NCBI GenBank assembly: GCA_005799475.1
Contig: SYGQ01000015.1
Span: 1-5,122 of the forward strand
Direction of reading: 5' to 3'
DNA: 5,122 nt
DNA from: Planctomycetia bacterium
GTDB taxonomy: Bacteria > Planctomycetota > Phycisphaerae > Phycisphaerales > SM1A02
The notes below the pieces were generated by a model. That model was not told the DNA's origin and ran no database searches. It saw nothing but the letters and a program-made list of their open reading frames with translations. This document shows, one piece after another, positions 1-5,122 of the stretch (position 1 is the first letter of the stretch; every line of letters begins with the position of its first letter). The position numbers and the translations under genes are program-made.

Positions 1-805
1 CGTCGCGCGCGCGATCGACCTGCGCTTCTCTCGTGTGCAGTTCACGATCGACCTCCTTCCCTCTGACATCATCGGCTCGGAGATCCTCGACCAGCGCACG
101 AGCGAGTTCCGGGTGCACAAGGGGCCGATCTTCACCAACCTCCTCCTCGCCGACGAAATCAACCGCGCGTCACCGAAGGTGCAGTCGGCGCTCCTTGAGG
201 CGATGCAAGAGCGCAAGGTGTCCATCGGCGACACGACGCACACGCTTCCGGCGCCCTTTCTCGTCATCGCCACGCAGAATCCGATCGAACAGTCAGGCAC
301 CTTCGAACTTCCCGAGGCGCAACTCGACCGGTTCATGCTGCGCCACCGATTCTCCTACCCCACCCCCGAGGAAGAGATCGAGGTCGCCCGCCGAAGCCTC
401 GCCCTGAAGCTCAAGCGCCACGGCGACGGCGCCGTGCCCATGACCGCGTTCGATGCCATCGACGGCGCGGCCTCGCTCCATCTCGCGGATCTCACGAGCG
501 CGATGGCTTCCGTGCAAGGCGTGCATGTCAGTGAGGTGTTCCTTCGTGACTGTGTGTCGCTCGTGCAACTGACGCGGAGCCATCGCGACATCGAACTCGG
601 GTGCAGCCCGCGCGCGGTCCTCGCCCTCGTGCACGCATCACGCGCTCGCGCGTTCCTGCACGGCCGCGCCTATGCGATCCCCGAAGACTTTTTCGCGCTC
701 GCCGAGGATGTCATCCTTCACCGCATGCGCCTGAGTTACGAGGCGCTCGCACTCGGGCGCAAGGGGCACGATGTGCTGCGCGAGATCCTCTCGTCGTTGG
801 CGTGA
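1..805 (+). CDS. MoxR-family AAA+ ATPase, 5'-truncated by the window edge
   Basis: The reading frame is open from base 2, so the gene begins upstream; the GTG at 35 is an internal valine, not the start. 267 residues are visible. The P-loop (Walker A) lies outside the window. Seen here: the MoxR stretch QFTIDLLPSDIIG (visible residues 13-25), Walker B LLLADE (47-52, acidic pair D51/E52) followed by INRASPK, sensor 1 ATQNP (90-94, N93), the LPEAQLDRF segment with the likely arginine finger (R110), and sensor 2 GCSPRA (200-205, R204) in the C-terminal helical lid. These are the family's catalytic signatures in the expected order, and all the key residues in view are intact. MoxR ATPases are cytoplasmic hexamer-forming, chaperone-like enzymes that couple ATP hydrolysis to maturation or remodelling of partners, often VWA proteins encoded next door. 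The stop TGA at 803-805 overlaps the next gene's GTG, and the whole downstream order (DUF58, VWA, VWA, TPR-like) fits a bat-type operon. The family call is very secure; the substrate is unknown. Confidence 0.96.
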   Translation, partial: VARAIDLRFSRVQFTIDLLPSDIIGSEILDQRTSEFRVHKGPIFTNLLLADEINRASPKVQSALLEAMQERKVSIGDTTHTLPAPFLVIATQNPIEQSGTFELPEAQLDRFMLRHRFSYPTPEEEIEVARRSLALKLKRHGDGAVPMTAFDAIDGAASLHLADLTSAMASVQGVHVSEVFLRDCVSLVQLTRSHRDIELGCSPRAVLALVHASRARAFLHGRAYAIPEDFFALAEDVILHRMRLSYEALALGRKGHDVLREILSSLA

Positions 806-1689
806 GCGCGCCGATGGCCACGGCCACCGTCACAACGCTCCCCGCGCCCGACGAACTCGCGCAGGGCGACTTCGAGATGGTCGTCAGACGGCTCGCCGAC
901 GATCTCGCGTTCGGGGTTGACCACTCACGGTTTGTCGGTTCGGGCATCGAGTACGCGCAGAGCCGCGCGTACGCGCCGGGAGATTCCATCAAGATGATGG
1001 ACTGGCGCATCACCGCCCGGCTCGGTCGCCCGTTCGTGAAGGAGTACGACTCGCCCAAGCGCACGAGCGTCTACATCGTGCTCGACACATCGCGATCGAT
1101 GAGTGTGGCGTCAACGGCGCTCTCGAAGCATGCACTCGGCGTGTGGATCGCTTCCGCGCTCGGACTCATCGCACAACGGCGCATGAGCCCTGTGGCCATC
1201 ATCGGCGCGGGTGAGCGCACGACGCCGTTTCATCCGAGCCTCAACCGCGCCGACCTCTGGAGAGCACTTGACCCCTTGCGCACGGCCGCGCCACGCGGCG
1301 AGCGCACATCGCTCGGCACGCGACTCGACGAACTCTCGACCCGCGCGCGCCGCGCAAGTGTCATCATCGCGCTCAGCGACCTCCACGATCCGGGAGCCCT
1401 TGCCGCCCTGCGCCACTCGGCACAGCGACACGACTGCATCGCGATTCACTTCAGCGACCCCGCCGAGGGCGGTCGCCTGAAGGCCGGATTCTTCCGCGGG
1501 GAAGAGGCCGAAACGGGCCGAGCCTTCGTGTCACACTCACGCGCGAGCTGGGAGCACGAAGGGACCATGCGCACCGATCTCGCTCGCGCGGGTGTCAGCT
1601 ACCTCCGGCTCAGCACGCACGACCCATTCATCGCGCCGCTTCGTCACTTCTTGAGTTTTCGCCCCATGCTCGGTGGAGGGCGCGCGTGA
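802..1689 (+). CDS. DUF58 domain protein (MoxR partner, VWA-like fold)
   Basis: A predicted soluble cytoplasmic protein of 295 residues if it starts at GTG 802. The diagnostic DUF58 block is at residues 48-83: G-x-EY, SRAYAPGDSIKMMDW, RITARLGRPFVKEYD. It is followed by a VWA-like strand ending in a DxSxS metal-site motif, LDTSRSM (D95, S97, S99). A possible third-loop threonine lies in RTSLGTRLDEL (about 168-178), and an aspartate in LSDLHD (D193). No membrane helix or signal peptide is visible, unlike longer DUF58 proteins that carry two N-terminal helices, so this is the short cytosolic type. Proteins of this family are regularly encoded directly after moxR and are thought to work with the ATPase; their biochemical role is not settled. 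The frame stays open upstream to 601, but that part overlaps moxR and looks non-homologous. GTG 802 gives the same GTGA overlap as the other junctions; ATG 814 (four residues shorter) is the alternative. No clear Shine-Dalgarno sequence precedes either one. Confidence 0.93.
   Translation: MSAPMATATVTTLPAPDELAQGDFEMVVRRLADDLAFGVDHSRFVGSGIEYAQSRAYAPGDSIKMMDWRITARLGRPFVKEYDSPKRTSVYIVLDTSRSMSVASTALSKHALGVWIASALGLIAQRRMSPVAIIGAGERTTPFHPSLNRADLWRALDPLRTAAPRGERTSLGTRLDELSTRARRASVIIALSDLHDPGALAALRHSAQRHDCIAIHFSDPAEGGRLKAGFFRGEEAETGRAFVSHSRASWEHEGTMRTDLARAGVSYLRLSTHDPFIAPLRHFLSFRPMLGGGRA
1675..1679 (+). promoter_or_regulatory. Ribosome binding site for the gene at 1686
   Basis: GGAGG lies within the last codons of the DUF58 gene, six bases before GTG 1686. 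It is the best-placed Shine-Dalgarno match near this junction. It supports the GTG start, which also gives a sensible signal peptide, over later in-frame ATG codons. Confidence 0.7.
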
Positions 1690-2489
1690 TTGCGCTCGTG
1701 ATCGCTGCCGCGCTTGCCGTTGGCGCCCCGCCGCCAACCCCGCGCGGCGTCGCCGGGTCGATGACCATCGTCCATCACGGCCAGCCGCTCATGGCCCAGA
1801 TCGAGCAGTCACCTTCGTCGCCGATTCTCGTGCGCGTCACCGACACGACGCCCACCGCCGCAGTGGACGCAGCGCACATCTACCGCATCGACTTCATCGG
1901 ACTCGTCGCCGGCGAGTACGACCTGCGCACGCTCGTCGCTCACGCCGACGGCACCGCGGCCTCAACGCTCGAGCCGATGCCGGTGACCATCGTCTCGACG
2001 CTTCCCGAGCGTCACGGCACCGATCTTTTCGGCGCGCCGGATCGGCCGGGATTCGTCGCCAGCCACTACCGCACGATCGCGTGGACGCTCGGTGCGCTCT
2101 GGCTTGCCGTCCCCGTCGCCGTGCTCATCACACGATGGATGCGTCGCCGCCCCGCGCCACCACCGCCCGCGCCGATCCCACGACCTACCCTCGCTGACCA
2201 GATTCGCCCGCTCGCGCAGGCGGCGATGGCGCGCGCGCTCTCCGTCGAAGAGCAGGCGCGACTCGAACTTCTCCTCTATGCATTCTGGCGCAACCGACGC
2301 GACCTCGCGGCGCAGTCCCCGCCGCAGGCGATCGCCTCGCTGCGCTCCGACCCCGAGGCATCGCCACTCATCCTCGCGCTCGAGGGCTGGATCCACTCGA
2401 GCGAGCCGCACCGCGGCCCCTCGCTCGACGAGCTCCTCGCTCCATACGCCGCGCACGCCGCGATCGACCTTGCGGGAGCCGCGCCGTGA
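1686..2489 (+). CDS. Signal-peptide-bearing single-pass membrane protein of the MoxR/VWA operon, function unknown
   Basis: I do not recognise a named family with confidence. The protein has 267 residues from GTG 1686. Residues 1-14 form a hydrophobic signal-like segment ending near AVGAP. Residues about 20-125 are a presumed periplasmic domain; the part around YRIDFIGLVAGEYDLRTLV and the following PVTIVSTLP looks like alternating beta strands, perhaps an Ig-like sandwich (inference). Residues about 130-149 are a membrane helix, followed by RWMRRR, which places the C-terminus in the cytoplasm by the positive-inside rule. A proline-rich linker (156-166) leads to a helical cytoplasmic domain (170-258) containing LELLLYAFWRNRRDLA. 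This topology and operon slot resemble the DUF4381-type proteins found between DUF58 and VWA genes in other bacteria, but I see no clear sequence signature for that family. It overlaps both neighbours by four bases. It could link the cytoplasmic MoxR/DUF58 pair to the periplasmic VWA domains. The coding call is strong; the function is open. Confidence 0.88.
   Translation: MIALVIAAALAVGAPPPTPRGVAGSMTIVHHGQPLMAQIEQSPSSPILVRVTDTTPTAAVDAAHIYRIDFIGLVAGEYDLRTLVAHADGTAASTLEPMPVTIVSTLPERHGTDLFGAPDRPGFVASHYRTIAWTLGALWLAVPVAVLITRWMRRRPAPPPPAPIPRPTLADQIRPLAQAAMARALSVEEQARLELLLYAFWRNRRDLAAQSPPQAIASLRSDPEASPLILALEGWIHSSEPHRGPSLDELLAPYAAHAAIDLAGAAP
2474..2478 (+). promoter_or_regulatory. Ribosome binding site for the BatA-like gene
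   Basis: GGGAG sits seven bases before GTG 2486, inside the end of the preceding gene. Spacing and sequence suit a Shine-Dalgarno element and support GTG 2486 as the start. That start also keeps the FASPMMLLLL beginning expected of BatA-like proteins. Confidence 0.6.
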
Positions 2490-3388
2490 CCTTCGCCTCG
2501 CCGATGATGCTGCTGCTCCTGGCCCTTCCCGTACTGATGCTGTGGTCTATCCCGCTTCGGCGAGCCGGCATCACGCTCCCCTTCGACCACCAGGCGCACC
2601 CGCGCCGCCGCGTGCTCACGGCGCTCCTCACGGCCTTCGAGTGCTTCCCCGCGCTCCTCCTCGCCATCGCCGTCCTCATCCTGGCGGGCCCGCAGTCGAT
2701 GCAGCAGCCCAAGGACGCGCGCGAGCTCACGAACATCCAGATCTGCATGGATGTGTCGGGCAGCATGGGGATGGAGAACCGCTACGAGCTCGCCAGCAAC
2801 GCGGTGCGCGAGTTCGTCGCCGCACGCGAGGGCGACGCCTTCGGCCTCACGATCTTCGGCTCGCACCAGATCCGCTGGACGCCGCTCACAAGGGACCTCG
2901 ACGCAATCCGCAACGCGCTCCCCTTCGCCAATCCGGCGCAGCAGCCCATGCACATGAGCGGCACAATGATCGGTTCCGCGCTGCGCTTCTGCCGCGAGAA
3001 CATGGATGACGAGGCGCAGGAAGGCGACCGCATGATCATCCTCGTCTCCGACGGCGCCAGCAGCGACCTCAGCGGCGGCGCGGCCGACGACATCGCCGAG
3101 GAACTCACCGAGGCGCATATCACCGTCTATCACATCCATGTGGCGATGGACGAGATCCCACAGGAGGTCGTCGAGATCGCCAAGGCCACCGGGGGCGAGG
3201 CGTTCCAGGCTTCCGACACATCGACGCTGCGAAGCGTCTTCCGTCACATCGACCGCATGCGGCCGGCTCGCTTCCGCACGCTCGGCACGGTGCCCCTGGA
3301 CGAGTTCCACCTCTTCGCCACCATTGGGCTCGGCGCACTCGCGCTGCACCTCGTCGGACTGCTTGGCATCCGATACACGCCGTGGTGA
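2486..3388 (+). CDS. BatA-like membrane-anchored VWA domain protein
   Basis: The protein has 300 residues, slightly shorter than typical BatA proteins. It opens with the family-style TFASPMMLLLLALP, a first membrane helix (about 5-20), a basic loop (LRRAG to HPRRR, 24-42), a second helix (about 48-68), a VWA domain (about 82-255) and a third helix (about 273-294) near the C-terminus. The positive-inside rule places the basic loop in the cytoplasm and the VWA domain in the periplasm. The metal-ion-dependent adhesion site looks complete: DVSGSM (D89, S91, S93), the threonine of MSGT (T160) and SDG (D189). VWA domains of this kind bind a divalent cation and engage protein partners. After the domain comes the common VWA tail IAKATGGEAFQASD. 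The gene overlaps both neighbours by four bases and is followed by a second VWA gene of the same layout, as in batA-batB pairs. I give no gene symbol because orthology to the Bacteroides gene is not proven. The role is inferred from the family: part of a MoxR-associated envelope complex, linked in some bacteria to stress tolerance. Confidence 0.93.
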   Translation: MTFASPMMLLLLALPVLMLWSIPLRRAGITLPFDHQAHPRRRVLTALLTAFECFPALLLAIAVLILAGPQSMQQPKDARELTNIQICMDVSGSMGMENRYELASNAVREFVAAREGDAFGLTIFGSHQIRWTPLTRDLDAIRNALPFANPAQQPMHMSGTMIGSALRFCRENMDDEAQEGDRMIILVSDGASSDLSGGAADDIAEELTEAHITVYHIHVAMDEIPQEVVEIAKATGGEAFQASDTSTLRSVFRHIDRMRPARFRTLGTVPLDEFHLFATIGLGALALHLVGLLGIRYTPW

Positions 3389-4389
3389 CGATCACTCCCA
3401 CTCTCGCCGTCGTCGCGGCGCTCGCCGCCATGCTGGTGATCGCTGTCGCCGAGCGACTCCATTCCCGCCGGGTGTTTCGCGTGGCTCGACTGGCATTTGG
3501 CGCCGCTCGCCCTCCGCGGCGCGCCATGGCGCTCGCATCTCTCCTGCGCATTCTCGGCGCGGGCGCGGCAACTTGGGGACTCCTCTTCCTTGCCGCGTGG
3601 GACCCCATCGCCATCGACGCCACTCCGGCCAAGAACGCGTCGAGCCATCTCCTGATCCTCCTCGATGTCTCGCCAAGCATGCAGCTCAAGGACGCGGGTC
3701 CGCACGACGCGAAGCTCTCGCGCGCGGCGCGTGCGGGCGAGGTCGTCCAGGCGATCCTCGACCGCCTCGACATGGAGTCGACGCGCATCACCATCGTCGC
3801 CTTCTACACCGATGCGCTTCCTATCGTTCAGGACACCTTCGACAAGGAGGTCGTGCGCAATGCGCTCGATGGCCTTCCGATGTATGTGGCCTTCGAACCC
3901 GGACCGACCAACCTTCAGAAGGGACTCGACAAAGGCTACGAGATCGCCCGCAAGTGGCCGCTCGACTCGGCGACGCTCGTCATCATCACTGACGGTGATG
4001 TGACCGCCACGCGAGCGGAGTCTGCGCCCGGCTCGATTGCCGACACCATCGTGGTCGGGGTCGGTGACAGCGTGCGATCGATGGCGGTGCATGGCCACAA
4101 CAGTCGGCAAGAGACCTCCACGCTCAAGCAAGTCGCGCTGCGCCTCGGGGGCACCTACCACGACGGCAATGTGAAGCACATCCCCAGCGAGGTGATCCGC
4201 GGGCTCACGATGGTGGCCCCTCGCATTGGCGGCCACTGGAGCTTGCGTGACCTCGCGATTCTCCTCGCCGTTTCTGGCTGTTCGGCGTTGGCCTTCGCCA
4301 CGCCGCTGCTACGCTTTCTCGGACGCGGCGTGCGCGGACGCACGCCCGCCACGGTCGCATCGCGCACTCCATCGGAGGCCATCGCATGA
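3385..4389 (+). CDS. BatB-like membrane-anchored VWA domain protein
   Basis: The protein has 334 residues from GTG 3385. GTG 3382 is directly upstream in frame and would add one residue; 3385 is chosen because it gives the same GTGA overlap as the other junctions. No convincing Shine-Dalgarno sequence precedes either, so translation probably depends on coupling to the gene before. Layout: membrane helix (about 4-22), basic cytoplasmic loop (ERLHSRRVFRVAR to PPRR, 23-46), second helix (about 48-71), periplasmic VWA domain (about 87-230), the VWA follow-on VALRLGGTYHDGNVKHIPSE (250-269), third helix (about 288-309) and a basic 25-residue cytoplasmic tail. The MIDAS is complete: DVSPSM (D94, S96, S98), T175 in GPTN, and D203 in TDGD. 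It repeats the architecture of the preceding VWA protein, but its sequence is well diverged: a proline replaces the glycine in the DxSxS loop, and the N-terminus lacks the FASP start. It is probably an old duplication rather than a recent one. By position and topology it is the BatB counterpart; exact orthology is uncertain. Confidence 0.92.
   Translation: MTITPTLAVVAALAAMLVIAVAERLHSRRVFRVARLAFGAARPPRRAMALASLLRILGAGAATWGLLFLAAWDPIAIDATPAKNASSHLLILLDVSPSMQLKDAGPHDAKLSRAARAGEVVQAILDRLDMESTRITIVAFYTDALPIVQDTFDKEVVRNALDGLPMYVAFEPGPTNLQKGLDKGYEIARKWPLDSATLVIITDGDVTATRAESAPGSIADTIVVGVGDSVRSMAVHGHNSRQETSTLKQVALRLGGTYHDGNVKHIPSEVIRGLTMVAPRIGGHWSLRDLAILLAVSGCSALAFATPLLRFLGRGVRGRTPATVASRTPSEAIA
4374..4378 (+). 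promoter_or_regulatory. Ribosome binding site for the TPR-like gene
   Basis: GGAGG lies seven bases before ATG 4386 and within the last codons of the second VWA gene. This is a strong, well-spaced Shine-Dalgarno match. It fixes the ATG as the start of a gene that has no stop inside the window. Confidence 0.72.
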
Positions 4390-5122
4390 ACGGATCGAGA
4401 TTCGCATGGGCTGCATGGGCACTCGTTCCCGTCGCCGCCGCCGCCTACCACTACGGGCCGGGTCAGGCTGACTACGCACGCGACCGCGCCACACGCGCGT
4501 TCGGTGCGGCGACGATCGCGCAGTCCGAAGCGGAAGTCGCGCAGGCGCTCGCGTATGCCGCGCACCTCGATGCGCTCGCTGCGCGCAAGGCCGCTCAGAC
4601 AGATCCCACCACGGTCGCGCGCGCCACGGAACTCACCGCCGAAGAAGATTCGCTCTACGCCGCGGCCGCTCAGCGCTGGCAGTCGGCCGCCGATCGCTAC
4701 AAGGAAGTCCTCGCGGAGATGGGTGACATCGACGAAGCCGGTGTGCACGAGATCCGCTGGGCCGCGGCGTATGCCACCGTTCGGTCCGGCGACATCTGGG
4801 GCGGCATCACCGACCTCGAGTCGCTCCTTGAAGATCCCCACGCGACGCCAGAACTCACGCGAGCCACGCGCGAGGAGTTGGCGACGGCGTACTACTACGG
4901 CGCCCGGCTCCTTCGTCTCTCGGGCATGCCACAGAACGAGTGGCGGGTCGAGTCGAGCAAGGCCCGTCAGCACTTCCGCTTCCTTGCGGAGCACGACGAC
5001 GCGTCGTCACCCGACAGCCAGCGAAATCTCGAACTCGTGCTCAATCTCGAGCAGACCCAGCAAGCGGAACTCGAGGGCGCACCGTTGCCCAAGGCATGCC
5101 CGAAGTCCGGCAAGCAGGCGAA
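4386..5122 (+). CDS. Exported or membrane-anchored TPR-like helical protein, 3'-truncated by the window edge
   Basis: The frame is open from ATG 4386 to the window end, giving 245 residues with no stop. The start overlaps the previous stop as ATGA (4386-4389) and has a good GGAGG. Residues 6-20 (FAWAAWALVPVAAAA) form a hydrophobic signal peptide or N-terminal anchor after a short basic start. The rest is almost wholly helical, rich in alanine, glutamate and arginine. Two stretches look like degenerate TPR helical hairpins: about 97-151 (with WAAAYATVRSGD and DLESLLEDP) and about 160-200 (ELATAYYYGARLLRLSG, then a helix through KARQHFRFLAE). After residue 230 the sequence turns into a Pro/Lys/Cys-containing tail (PLPKACPKSGKQ) that continues past the window. 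Bat operons usually carry TPR proteins (BatC, BatE) after the VWA genes, so this is probably the equivalent scaffold subunit, facing the periplasm. I cannot assign it to BatC or BatE specifically, and the TPR call rests on pattern rather than a profile match. Confidence 0.87.
   Translation, partial: MNGSRFAWAAWALVPVAAAAYHYGPGQADYARDRATRAFGAATIAQSEAEVAQALAYAAHLDALAARKAAQTDPTTVARATELTAEEDSLYAAAAQRWQSAADRYKEVLAEMGDIDEAGVHEIRWAAAYATVRSGDIWGGITDLESLLEDPHATPELTRATREELATAYYYGARLLRLSGMPQNEWRVESSKARQHFRFLAEHDDASSPDSQRNLELVLNLEQTQQAELEGAPLPKACPKSGKQA

Noticed and set aside
601..801. N-terminal extension of the DUF58 frame inside moxR
   Set aside because: It lies on the sensor 2 and lid region of moxR, is Arg/Pro-rich shadow sequence, and DUF58 homology begins only after 802.
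35..805. MoxR gene starting at GTG 35
   Set aside because: The frame is open upstream to the window edge and those residues (VARAIDLRFSRVQF) match the expected MoxR sequence. The gene is truncated, not started, here.
2092..3009. Plus-strand frame of 305 codons across the third and fourth genes
   Set aside because: It is out of frame with two domain-supported proteins, and its product is Arg/Pro/Ser-rich low-complexity sequence typical of a frame-shifted G+C-rich gene.
2276..3349. Long minus-strand open frame of 357 codons
   Set aside because: It lies opposite two well-supported genes. Its product is compositionally odd (rich in Arg, Glu, Ala, His) with no domain pattern. Such antisense frames are common in G+C-rich coding DNA.
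3244..4236. Minus-strand open frame of 330 codons opposite the second VWA gene
   Set aside because: It is the mirror of a gene with a complete VWA motif set, has no start signal or recognisable domain, and is a G+C-driven artefact.
4155..4994. Minus-strand open frame of 279 codons opposite the last gene
   Set aside because: The + strand frame has an ATGA overlap, GGAGG, a signal segment and TPR-like helices. The minus frame has none of these supports.
1..5122. Mobile element, CRISPR array, tRNA/rRNA, internal promoter or terminator
   Set aside because: There is no intergenic space. I saw no repeat arrays, transposase motifs, tRNA-like cloverleaf, or hairpin followed by a T-run anywhere in the window.

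Overview
The window is wall-to-wall protein-coding DNA on the + strand: six genes, two of them cut by the window edges, with no intergenic gap. The DNA is very G+C-rich (about two thirds by eye). Four of the five start codons in view are GTG, and third codon positions are mostly G or C. The gene content and the style of the third and sixth proteins suggest a Gram-negative-type bacterium, perhaps a planctomycete of the Phycisphaerae kind. That placement is inference; nothing here proves taxonomy.

Layout: (1) 1-805, a MoxR-family AAA+ ATPase lacking its N-terminus and Walker A; (2) 802-1689, a soluble DUF58 protein with a VWA-like metal-site motif; (3) 1686-2489, an unrecognised protein with a signal sequence, a periplasmic domain, one membrane helix and a cytoplasmic helical domain; (4) 2486-3388, a BatA-like membrane-anchored VWA protein; (5) 3385-4389, a second, BatB-like membrane-anchored VWA protein; (6) 4386-5122, the N-terminal 245 residues of an exported or membrane-anchored TPR-like helical protein that runs off the window.

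Every one of the five junctions is a 4-base GTGA or ATGA overlap, so this is a single, tightly coupled transcriptional and translational unit. The promoter must lie upstream of the window and the terminator downstream. This is the architecture of a Bat-type (Bacteroides aerotolerance) MoxR/DUF58/VWA operon. In the working model for this family, the MoxR ATPase acts as a chaperone-like remodeller in the cytoplasm, DUF58 is its partner or adaptor, and the two VWA proteins display metal-dependent binding domains in the periplasm, with the TPR protein as a scaffold. The true substrate is unknown for this class.

The system type is known. The least explained parts are the third gene, which sits where canonical bat operons have no such protein or have a DUF4381-type protein, and the sixth gene. 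I found no RNA genes, mobile elements, CRISPR arrays or significant repeats.
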